Positions 45,009 to 52,459 of a stretch of DNA of 64,000 nucleotides are shown here, piece after piece. The stretch comes from Thioalkalivibrio sp. ALJ21 (GTDB lineage: Bacteria; Pseudomonadota; Gammaproteobacteria; Ectothiorhodospirales; Ectothiorhodospiraceae). The stretch spans positions 868,001-932,000 of the forward strand of contig NZ_KB905155.1 in the NCBI RefSeq assembly GCF_000378605.1. Direction: 5' to 3'. How positions within the stretch are numbered: the first letter of the stretch is position 1; every line of letters begins with the position of its first letter. Both the position numbers and the translations under genes were made by a program. The notes under the pieces were generated by a model. It did not search any database. It saw nothing but the letters and a program-made list of their open reading frames with translations, and was not told where the DNA came from.

Positions 45009-45794
45009 ATGTCCGTAACCATCAAGACCCCAGAAGAGATCGAACACATGCGCGTCGCCGGCCGCCTGGCCGCCGAAGTCCTGGAGATGATCGAACCGCA
45101 TGTGCAGGCCGGGGTCACCACCGGCGAGCTGGATCGCATCTGCCACGATTACATCGTGAACACCCAGGATGCGATCCCCGCGCCGCTGAACTATCGCGGC
45201 TTTCCCAAATCGATCTGCACCTCGGTCAATCACCAGGTCTGTCACGGCATTCCGGGCGATCGCAAGCTGAAAAACGGCGACATCCTCAATATCGATATCA
45301 CCGTGATCAAGAACGGCTTTCACGGCGACACCAGCCGCATGTTCGTGATCGGCAAGCCCAGCATTCAGGCGCAGCGCGTGATCGACGTCGCCCGCACCAG
45401 CATGTATCTCGGCATCCAGCAGGTACGCCCCGGCGCGACCCTTGGCGACATCGGACACGCGATCCAGCAGTACGCCGAAAGCCAGCGCTGCTCGGTGGTG
45501 CGCGAGTTCTGCGGTCACGGTATCGGGCGCGGCTTCCACGAAGACCCGCAGGTGCTGCACTACGGCAAGCCGGGCACCGGGCTGAAACTTGAGGAAGGCA
45601 TGTGCTTCACCATCGAGCCGATGATCAATGCCGGGCGCCGGCATACCCGGATCCTCGCCGACGGCTGGACCGCCGTCACCAAGGACCACAGCCCGTCCGC
45701 GCAGTGGGAACACACCCTGCTGGTCACGGCCGACGGCTACGAGATCCTGACCCTGCGCAAGGACGAGACCCCGCCCCAGGAACTCGCGGCCTGA
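45009..45794 (+). CDS. map: Methionine aminopeptidase, type I
   Basis: MAP removes the initiator methionine from nascent proteins. The 261-residue product has His79, metal ligands Asp96 and Asp107 (NIDITVIKNGFHGDTSRMF), and the later blocks CGHGIGRGFHEDPQ and CFTIEPMIN. It is divergent from rpsB and ends 4 bp before glnD, the classical map-glnD pair. Confidence 0.97.
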   Translation: MSVTIKTPEEIEHMRVAGRLAAEVLEMIEPHVQAGVTTGELDRICHDYIVNTQDAIPAPLNYRGFPKSICTSVNHQVCHGIPGDRKLKNGDILNIDITVIKNGFHGDTSRMFVIGKPSIQAQRVIDVARTSMYLGIQQVRPGATLGDIGHAIQQYAESQRCSVVREFCGHGIGRGFHEDPQVLHYGKPGTGLKLEEGMCFTIEPMINAGRRHTRILADGWTAVTKDHSPSAQWEHTLLVTADGYEILTLRKDETPPQELAA

Positions 45795-45798
45795 GTCG

Positions 45799-48480
45799 AT
45801 GAGTACACTGCCCGCCGGCGGCACCCCCAGCGAGGCCGACGCGCCCGCCTTCTCGCCCGACTGGGGCGAGGACTACCAGCGCCTGAGCCGCAACCCCGGG
45901 AATATCTCCCTGTTCCGCGATCGCCGACGCGCAATCCTCGAACAGCAGTACCAGGGCTTTCGTGACGGCATGCCGATCGAGGAGCTGATCCTCGGTCACG
46001 CACGCCGCATTGACGAGATGCTCAAGCTGATCTGGGCCCAGCAGGGCCTGGCCGATGACGACCGGCTGTGCCTGGTCGCGGTCGGGGGCTACGGGCGCGG
46101 CGAGTTGCACCCTGCCTCCGACATCGACCTCCAGATCGTGATCGACGGCACGGCGGACCGAGAGGTGTTCGACCGGATCAGCGCATTCGTCACCTTCCTC
46201 TGGGATATCGGGATCGAGGTCGGGCACAGCGTACGCAGCATCGAGGACTGCACACGCGAGGCCCGCGACGACATCACGGTCGCGACGAATCTGATCGAAT
46301 CACGCTATTTAAGTGGCAATTTGAGCCTTTTCAACGAATTTCGCGGCGCCATCGACTCCGATCGCATCTGGGACTCGCGTAGCTTCTACGCGGCCAAGCT
46401 CGCGGAACAGCAGGCGCGGCACCGCCGCTTCGGCGAGACCGGCTACCGCCTGGAACCCAACGTGAAGGAAGGCCCCGGCGGGCTGCGCGACATCCAGATG
46501 ATCGGCTGGGTAACCAAGCGCCACTACGGCGCGGAACGTATAGAGGAACTGGTCTCGCTGGGCTTCCTACGCGAAGGCGAGCTTCACGAGATGCTGGAGG
46601 GTCAGAGCTTTCTCTGGCGTGTACGCTTCGCCCTGCACATGCTCGCCGGGCGCCGCGAGGACCGGCTGTTGTTCGACCTGCAGCGTCAGCTGGCCAACAC
46701 CTTCGGCTTCGTGGACCAGAACCACAACCGAGCGGTCGAGCAATTCATGCAGCGCTACTTCCGCACGATCAACGACCTGGAGCGGCTTAACGAGCTGCTC
46801 CTGCAGCACTTCAACGAAGCCATTCTCGATGATCCGCAGGCCCTGCAGGAGCCGGTCCGCATTCATCAGCGCTTTCAAGTACGCGGCGGCTATCTGGAAG
46901 TGGCCCACGACCAGGTTTTCATGATCTACCCACCGGCCCTGCTGGAGGTCTTTCGCCTGTTGCAGGAGCATCCTGAGATCCAGGGGATCCGCGCCTCGAC
47001 CATCCGCCTGATCCGCGCCCACCGCCACCTGATCGATGGCCATTTCCGTCGCAACCCGGTCTGCCGCGCCCTGTTCATGGACATCCTGCGCGCGCCCCGC
47101 GGCATTACCAGCCAGCTCCGCCGTATGAACCGCTACGGCGTGCTGGGGAACTACCTGCCCGCATTCGGACGCATCATCGGACGCATGCAGTACGACCTGT
47201 TCCATGCCTACACGGTGGACGAACACACCCTTAACGTGGTGCGCAACGCCCGCCGGCTGGCCCTGCCCGAGTTCGCCCACGAGCAGCCGCTCGCGCACCG
47301 CATCCATAGCGAGCTTGAGCGTCCCGAACGGCTGGTATTGGCTGCCTTGTTCCACGATATCGCCAAGGGTCGTGGCGGAGACCACTCGGAGCTGGGCGCC
47401 CACGATGCCCTGCATTTCTGCCAGCAGCACGGCCTGTCCGACGAAGACGCGGGCCTGGTGGCCTGGCTGGTCCGCTCCCACCTGCTGATGTCGCTCACCG
47501 CCCAGCGCAAGGACATCTCCGATCCCGACGTCGTGCTGGCCTTCGGCCGCGAGGTGCGCACCCGCGAGCGCCTCGACTTCCTGTACCTGCTGACCATCGC
47601 CGATATCCGCGGCACCAACCCGGAGCTGTGGAACAGCTGGAAGGATTCGCTGCTGCAAACGCTTTATCACGCCACGCGCAACGTGCTCGAGCGCGGCCTC
47701 GACGCGGCCCCGAACATGGACGCACAGATTCGCGAGACCCGCGGCGAGGCCCTGCAACTGCTCGAGGGGCGCGGCTTTGGGGCGCACGACGCCGAAGCCC
47801 TGTGGGACGAACTCGACGACGAGTACTTCCTGCGCCACTCTGCCGACGAGGTCGCCTGGCACGGACAGGCCCTGCTGCCGCTGAAGGCGGACGAACTGCC
47901 ATTGATTCTGGTGCGCCCCAAGACATCGCGCGGCAGCACCGAGATCTTCGTTTACGCGGAAGACCACCCCTACCTGTTCGCCCGCATCACCAGCGCGCTG
48001 ACCCAGCTGGGCCTCGACATCGTCGACGCCCGCATCATCACCACGGCCGGGGGGCGCACACTGGACACCTTCCTGGTGCTGGAGAGCGGCGGCGGCCAGA
48101 CGGTGGACGCCGGCTACCGCAGCGACGAAATCCGCCAGTACCTTGCCAACGAACTCACCCGCACCGATGGCGAAAAGGCCCCGGTGAGCCGCCAGTTACC
48201 ACGCCGCCTGAAGCATTTCGACGTGGATACGCAGATCGAATTCGAATCCGCCTCCGGCGGGCAAGCCACACGCATGCGCCTGCGCGCGCTCGACCGCCCG
48301 GGACTGCTGTCGACCATCGGCCACGTACTGGCCGAACACGCGATCGACGTGCGCACGGCCCGCATCGCCACGGCCGGAGAGCAGGTAGAGGACAGCTTCC
48401 TGCTGGAGTGCAACAACGGCGGGGCCCTCTCCGACAACCAGCAGGAGATCCTCCGCAACGCCCTGCTGGAACGCATCTGA
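45799..48480 (+). CDS. glnD: [Protein-PII] uridylyltransferase / uridylyl-removing enzyme
   Basis: GlnD senses glutamine and uridylylates or de-uridylylates PII proteins, setting nitrogen control. The 893-residue product has a nucleotidyltransferase domain with GGYGRGELHPASDIDLQIV (about residues 97-115), then a helical linker. An HD domain carries LAALFHDIAKGRGGDHSELG (about 513-532), and two C-terminal ACT domains (from about 715 and 823) bind glutamine. All catalytic motifs look intact. It starts 4 bp after map. Confidence 0.97.
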   Translation: MSTLPAGGTPSEADAPAFSPDWGEDYQRLSRNPGNISLFRDRRRAILEQQYQGFRDGMPIEELILGHARRIDEMLKLIWAQQGLADDDRLCLVAVGGYGRGELHPASDIDLQIVIDGTADREVFDRISAFVTFLWDIGIEVGHSVRSIEDCTREARDDITVATNLIESRYLSGNLSLFNEFRGAIDSDRIWDSRSFYAAKLAEQQARHRRFGETGYRLEPNVKEGPGGLRDIQMIGWVTKRHYGAERIEELVSLGFLREGELHEMLEGQSFLWRVRFALHMLAGRREDRLLFDLQRQLANTFGFVDQNHNRAVEQFMQRYFRTINDLERLNELLLQHFNEAILDDPQALQEPVRIHQRFQVRGGYLEVAHDQVFMIYPPALLEVFRLLQEHPEIQGIRASTIRLIRAHRHLIDGHFRRNPVCRALFMDILRAPRGITSQLRRMNRYGVLGNYLPAFGRIIGRMQYDLFHAYTVDEHTLNVVRNARRLALPEFAHEQPLAHRIHSELERPERLVLAALFHDIAKGRGGDHSELGAHDALHFCQQHGLSDEDAGLVAWLVRSHLLMSLTAQRKDISDPDVVLAFGREVRTRERLDFLYLLTIADIRGTNPELWNSWKDSLLQTLYHATRNVLERGLDAAPNMDAQIRETRGEALQLLEGRGFGAHDAEALWDELDDEYFLRHSADEVAWHGQALLPLKADELPLILVRPKTSRGSTEIFVYAEDHPYLFARITSALTQLGLDIVDARIITTAGGRTLDTFLVLESGGGQTVDAGYRSDEIRQYLANELTRTDGEKAPVSRQLPRRLKHFDVDTQIEFESASGGQATRMRLRALDRPGLLSTIGHVLAEHAIDVRTARIATAGEQVEDSFLLECNNGGALSDNQQEILRNALLERI

Positions 48481-48514
48481 CGCACACCCGCGCCCAGAAC
48501 CCAAAGCACATCGG

Positions 48515-49276
48515 TCAGGGCGAACGCGCCTCCAGCGGTTTGGGGGACGGGCGGGCCTCGGTGTTGCCCAGAAGCCGCGCCTCGAAGTCCGTCAGTACGC
48601 TGAACTCCACCCGCCGCGAGGCCTCGTGGTCTTCCTGTCCATCGGCATCCAGCACCCGCCGCGACGAGGACAAACCGACCGCCGCCACACGCGAGCGGAA
48701 CCAGTCGTCCTCCTGCAGGGGCTCAAGCCGGTAGGCATGCTCGAGCACCGCTCGGGTACGGCGCTGACTCAGGTCCATGTTGCCAAAGTAGGCATCAATC
48801 GCATCGTCGCTTCCGGCCCACTCGCTGGAGGTATGCCCCTCGATACGCACCTCGCGGATCACGTCCGCAAACGGCCGCAGCTGCTCGGCGTAGCGCGGCA
48901 TGAAATCGTCCAGGATCGCCTCGAAGCGCGGGCGGATACTCGCGGAACTGCGCTCGAACAGAACCTCCGGCTCGCGAAAGCGCAGCGTCAGGGTGTCGCG
49001 GTCAAGCTCCGCATTCCAGCGCGGCAGGTCCTCGCGAAACTCCTCCTCCAGCACCGAGTAGATCGCCGCCCGCAACGCGGCAGCCTCGTTGCGCACCTCG
49101 ACATGCGCCGCACTCGAGCGTTCGACCTGAACCATGTGCAACAGCGCCAGGAACAGGAAGATCATCATCAACGCGGCCATGAGGTCCGCCAGCGCCAGCC
49201 AGTGCGACCCCTGATCCGCCTCGTGCGCAGCGCCACCCGCACGCCCCCGGCGTCGCAGCAACCAGCGCAGGATCAC
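48515..49276 (-). CDS. ZorB/MotB-like peptidoglycan-binding stator protein
   Basis: The 253-residue protein has one membrane helix near residues 27-48 with a membrane-edge Asp31 in ALADLMAALMMIFLF, the position of the proton-carrying Asp of MotB and ZorB. A C-terminal OmpA-like domain follows (IRPRFEAILDDF, RIEGHTSSEW, DLSQRRTRAVLEH). It should anchor to peptidoglycan and pair with the channel subunit encoded just upstream, whose stop overlaps its GTG start (GTGA). It converges with glnD. Similarity is closer to ZorB than to flagellar MotB; no flagellar genes are near. Confidence 0.8.
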   Translation of the reverse strand: MILRWLLRRRGRAGGAAHEADQGSHWLALADLMAALMMIFLFLALLHMVQVERSSAAHVEVRNEAAALRAAIYSVLEEEFREDLPRWNAELDRDTLTLRFREPEVLFERSSASIRPRFEAILDDFMPRYAEQLRPFADVIREVRIEGHTSSEWAGSDDAIDAYFGNMDLSQRRTRAVLEHAYRLEPLQEDDWFRSRVAAVGLSSSRRVLDADGQEDHEASRRVEFSVLTDFEARLLGNTEARPSPKPLEARSP

Positions 49277-50334
49277 GACCGCGCCCCCAGGGTATCCGTC
49301 GGCGTCGCCATCCCCACTGCAAACGCGTCTCCCCGCCAGCGGGACTCGGCCGCGCGCCCGGACTGCACGGCGTTCTCGATGCTCTCCAGCATCGCCTCGA
49401 GCCTGGCATCCATCGCGGGGAAGGCCTCGGTGGCCCGGTCACGCAGCGCCGCGATCGCACTCAGCAGGGCCTCCAGTTCCACCGTTTCCCGACGCAGACT
49501 GGCCAGCGTCGCATCCTGCTCCTCGACATGCCGGGTAATCTTCAAGGCCTGCCCAGTCAGACGCTCCAGCGCACCCTCGCTTTGCTCGACCCCCTCGCGC
49601 GCCTGATCGAACGCCCGGTGCAGGGTATCCATCTGCTCGCGATAGCGATCCTGCCAGTCCACCAGCCGCGCCACCGAGTCATCCAGCCGGCGAAAGTTCT
49701 CGCCGAACTGCTCGCCCAAGCGGTCATTGAAGTCGCGAATCACCTGCTCCAGCGCGGCCACCAGGTGTCCGCTGCTGAGCTCGCTCATGCGATCCGCCAG
49801 CCCCTCCAGGCTCTGCTTCAGTTCGTGGTGCTGCGTCTCGAGACGCTGATCCAGGCGACGATCCATCTGCTGTACCGCCTGCAGCAAGGCCCGCGTCGCA
49901 TCGCGCTGCTCGGCCAGCACACGCTCGGGATCACCGCTGACCTGGGGGTCGCCCCGGTCATCCGGTGCCGTCACCGGCGCCGGCATCATCACCTGCAGTA
50001 CGCGCAATACCGACGCCAGCAGGATGCCGACGATGCTGGTCACGAACGCAAGCTTCAGCCCCTCCAGCAACGCCGGAATACTCGCCTCGACCCGCGCCGC
50101 ATCGAAGTCGATCAGGCCGATCGCAACCCCGAGGAACGTACCCAGGATCCCCAGGGTGGTCAGCAAGGCGGGCGCGGCGCCCTGGAAAGCGTTCGCTCGC
50201 CGCAGCGTCAGCGCCATTAGGGCCAACAGGAACAGCACGAACAGAAATAGTGAAAAGGCCCCGATAACGGTCAGCGGGGTCAGCCCCTGCAGGGTGGCGA
50301 GCAGCGCCTCGGCGACGCGGTCGAAAATGGTCAT
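49273..50334 (-). CDS. ZorA/MotA/ExbB-like proton channel subunit with coiled-coil tail
   Basis: The 353-residue protein has membrane helices near residues 20-43, 56-75 and 97-115, including TLGILGTFLGVAIGL, typical of the ZorA/MotA/TolQ channel family. About 200 residues of predicted coiled coil follow (RRLDQRLETQHHELKQSLEG onward), as in the ZorA tail but much shorter than in known Zorya ZorA. The ATG at 50334 has a strong GGAGGAA Shine-Dalgarno; the longer open frame is rejected. No zorC, zorD or zorE is adjacent, so a defence role is not established. Confidence 0.8.
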   Translation of the reverse strand: MTIFDRVAEALLATLQGLTPLTVIGAFSLFLFVLFLLALMALTLRRANAFQGAAPALLTTLGILGTFLGVAIGLIDFDAARVEASIPALLEGLKLAFVTSIVGILLASVLRVLQVMMPAPVTAPDDRGDPQVSGDPERVLAEQRDATRALLQAVQQMDRRLDQRLETQHHELKQSLEGLADRMSELSSGHLVAALEQVIRDFNDRLGEQFGENFRRLDDSVARLVDWQDRYREQMDTLHRAFDQAREGVEQSEGALERLTGQALKITRHVEEQDATLASLRRETVELEALLSAIAALRDRATEAFPAMDARLEAMLESIENAVQSGRAAESRWRGDAFAVGMATPTDTLGARS

Positions 50335-50573
50335 CTTGATTCCTCCGGCCGCGCCCGTCGGCGCGGTGATCTGCATGCAACAGCGCTCCATGCAAATTCG
50401 ACGCCAGCCCCCCTCGCAACCCGCCCTAGGCGCCACACACGTGCGGATTCAACGGGTTTCCGACAGCCGCCTGAAACAGCACCCCCGCTGCGGTGCCGAT
50501 TTATTGACGCATGGACACCCCTGGTGCGGTTGACTATAGGAACCAGTAAGCCCATCCGCCGGGATCGCACCCG

Positions 50574-51473
50574 ATGGGAAAACGTCAGGCCGGGTTACCC
50601 CCTCTTCCAGCGTCCGTAAACCGCCGGGCCCGCCTGCGCACCATTGGACTTGTGCTGGTAGTCGCACTACTGCCTGGCACAGCGTTTACGGACGAAGCCT
50701 GGGAGCTGGGGATACAGCCATTCGCGAGTCCCCAGGCCCTGTTTCAACGATACGCGCCGTTGCGCGAATGGCTTGCCGACCTGCGCCAGGCGCCCGTACA
50801 CCTGGAAGCCTCGCGCGATTTCCCTCGGTTTATCGAGCGCCTGTCGGAGGAGCGCTACGACGTGGCGATTGTCGCGCCACACGTCGTTCCGCTGCTCGGC
50901 GAAACCAGCGCGTATCGCCCAATCGCTCGTTCGCGCAATACCCTGGCCATGATCATCGTGGCACCAGTGAATGCGCCGCACCGGCAATTGACCGACCTGG
51001 AAGACGCGACCCTGGCGACCCCCGCTCGGCACAGTCTGGGTACCCGGCTGGCCAGCGAGCGAATCCGCGCGGTGTTCGATACCGAGGATCCCCCGATCCA
51101 CTATCTGGAGTTCCCGCACCACAATGCCGCCGCGGCGGCCATGCAACGCGGACTGGCCGAAGCGGCCGTCCTGGTGATTGACGCACGCGCCCTCGAGTCG
51201 CCACGTTCGCCGCAGGAGGGGCCCCGCACCATTGCCCTGGCCGATGGCAGCCTGGTCCGCATCCTCGCCCAGTCGGACCCCTTCCCAGGCGTTACGATCG
51301 TGCTGCACCAACGGGTGCAAACGAATGATCTAGACTTGCAGACACAATTGCTGGAGCTCTCCAACACCACCTCCGGACAACAACGGCTGCGCGCGTTTGG
51401 CCACTCTCGTGGCTTCGAACCGGCAAGCCCGGAGGACTATGAAGCCTTCAGGAGCCTACTGCGCGAGCACTGA
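50574..51473 (+). CDS. PhnD-like periplasmic phosphate/phosphonate-type binding protein
   Basis: The 299-residue precursor has a signal peptide (hydrophobic residues 24-37, cleavage near AFT-DE) and a PhnD/SsuA/transferrin-like fold. Family features include ELGIQPFASPQALFQRYAPL and ERYDVAIVAPH. No permease or ATPase lies beside it, so it may be a stand-alone sensor or scavenger. The ligand is unknown. It is divergent from the zorA-like gene across 239 bp in which I found no convincing promoter. Confidence 0.78.
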   Translation: MGKRQAGLPPLPASVNRRARLRTIGLVLVVALLPGTAFTDEAWELGIQPFASPQALFQRYAPLREWLADLRQAPVHLEASRDFPRFIERLSEERYDVAIVAPHVVPLLGETSAYRPIARSRNTLAMIIVAPVNAPHRQLTDLEDATLATPARHSLGTRLASERIRAVFDTEDPPIHYLEFPHHNAAAAAMQRGLAEAAVLVIDARALESPRSPQEGPRTIALADGSLVRILAQSDPFPGVTIVLHQRVQTNDLDLQTQLLELSNTTSGQQRLRAFGHSRGFEPASPEDYEAFRSLLREH

Positions 51474-51539
51474 ATCTGACCCAGCTGCTCAACACAAGAC
51501 CCCGCGCAAACCTCAACCACGCAATCAGGAGACAACGAA

Positions 51540-51932
51540 ATGGACAACATGCTGGACGACACCGGGAAGCTGATCCTGCGACTGGCGCTGGGCGTCATGA
51601 TCCTGCTGCACGGGATCGACAAGATCTCCGGAGGCGTTGGACACATCGAGGGGATGCTGGCCGGGGCCGGGCTGCCCGGAGTGCTGGCCTATGGCGTGTA
51701 CATCGGGGAGGTCCTGGCACCCGTCCTGCTGATCATTGGCCTCTACGCGCGCATTGGCGCGGTAATCATCGCGGTCAACATGCTGTTCGCCATCGGCCTC
51801 GCCCATGCCGACGAGGTCGTCCAGCTGACGCAGCACGGCGGCTGGGCCATCGAACTGCAGGCCATGTTCCTGTTCTCGGCAGTTGCGCTCGCCCTGACCG
51901 GACCGGGCCGCCTCGCCATCAATCGCTACTAG
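51540..51932 (+). CDS. DoxX-family small membrane protein
   Basis: The 130-residue protein has four hydrophobic helices and the DoxX pattern: RLALGVMILLHGIDKI near the start, GLPGVLAYGVYIGEVLAPVL in the middle and GGWAIELQAMFLFSAVALAL near the end. DoxX proteins are linked to thiosulfate:quinone oxidation or oxidative-stress membrane complexes; the role here is unknown. It has an AGGAG Shine-Dalgarno. Its TAG stop codon overlaps the left end of the second 270-bp element. Confidence 0.85.
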   Translation: MDNMLDDTGKLILRLALGVMILLHGIDKISGGVGHIEGMLAGAGLPGVLAYGVYIGEVLAPVLLIIGLYARIGAVIIAVNMLFAIGLAHADEVVQLTQHGGWAIELQAMFLFSAVALALTGPGRLAINRY

Positions 51933-52200
51933 GGAAACACTGATCAATGTACACGCTCGCGTTGGCACCCCAGGTTTTCCGAGACAAGGCGCGTCGTGCA
52001 GCGGGTAGTGGTTCTACCCGCAAGCGGCGCAACGCAGGATCGGGGAACCTGGGGTACCAACCCCAAAGGGGCTCGGCCGCTTTTGCGTGGGAACGGCGTT
52101 GCGGCTCCCTTGTGCAGAATGACTGCACGGCAGTCACCGCGCCTTGTTCGCACGCAAAAGCGACTCGAGCGCGAACGTGTACATTGATCAGTGTTTCCCT
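51931..52200 (+). mobile_element. 270-bp structured element with terminal inverted repeats, copy 2
   Basis: It has the same length as the copy at 17433-17702 but opposite orientation, with about 15 mismatches by eye. Its ends read AGGGAAACACTGATCAAT and the inverse, so a T-to-C change relative to copy 1 is present in both arms. Internal hairpins include GCGGGTAG/CTACCCGC with a 5-nt loop and the TTGG(C)ACCCCAGG/CCTGGGGTACCAA pair. Flanking TA dinucleotides at 51929-51931 and 52200-52202 are compatible with a TA target duplication. It sits directly between doxX and its downstream hairpin. Confidence 0.82.
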
Positions 52201-52208
52201 AGGGCCAC

Positions 52209-52241
52209 GAGGGCTCGTGCCGCCAGGCGGCACGAGCCCTC
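52209..52241 (+). terminator. Perfect hairpin downstream of doxX and the element
   Basis: A 33-bp near-perfect palindrome with arms GAGGGCTCGTGCCGCC and its inverse around a central A. No T-run follows. It is probably the original transcript end of doxX, now separated from the stop codon by the 270-bp element. A further 218 bp before the next gene hold nothing recognised. Confidence 0.6.
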
Positions 52242-52459
52242 GCTGAATATTGAGGCGGAGGGCGCCAACCATTCGCGCGCCCTCCGCCCGAAAGCAAGAA
52301 AATCAGCCTTCGTTCAGGTACAGTACGTAGCCTTACCGCTCCTGAACCCCGCTCAACCCCGGGTGCTCCCAGACGCGCCATGCCTCGTCTCCTGCTCGCA
52401 TCCAAGCCACGCTGTGCCTCCCTGCGCCGTGCCCGTTCTGGTGGGCCTGTGGGGCTTTC

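Noticed and set aside
48515-50334. Complete Zorya defence system
   Set aside because: Only ZorA- and ZorB-like genes are present. The adjoining genes are glnD and a PhnD-like protein, with no zorC, zorD or zorE, so a full defence system is not claimed.
50504-50540. TTGACG with TATAGG as a promoter for the PhnD-like gene
   Set aside because: The spacer is about 25 bp, too long for a sigma-70 promoter, and no alternative -10 stands at the right distance.
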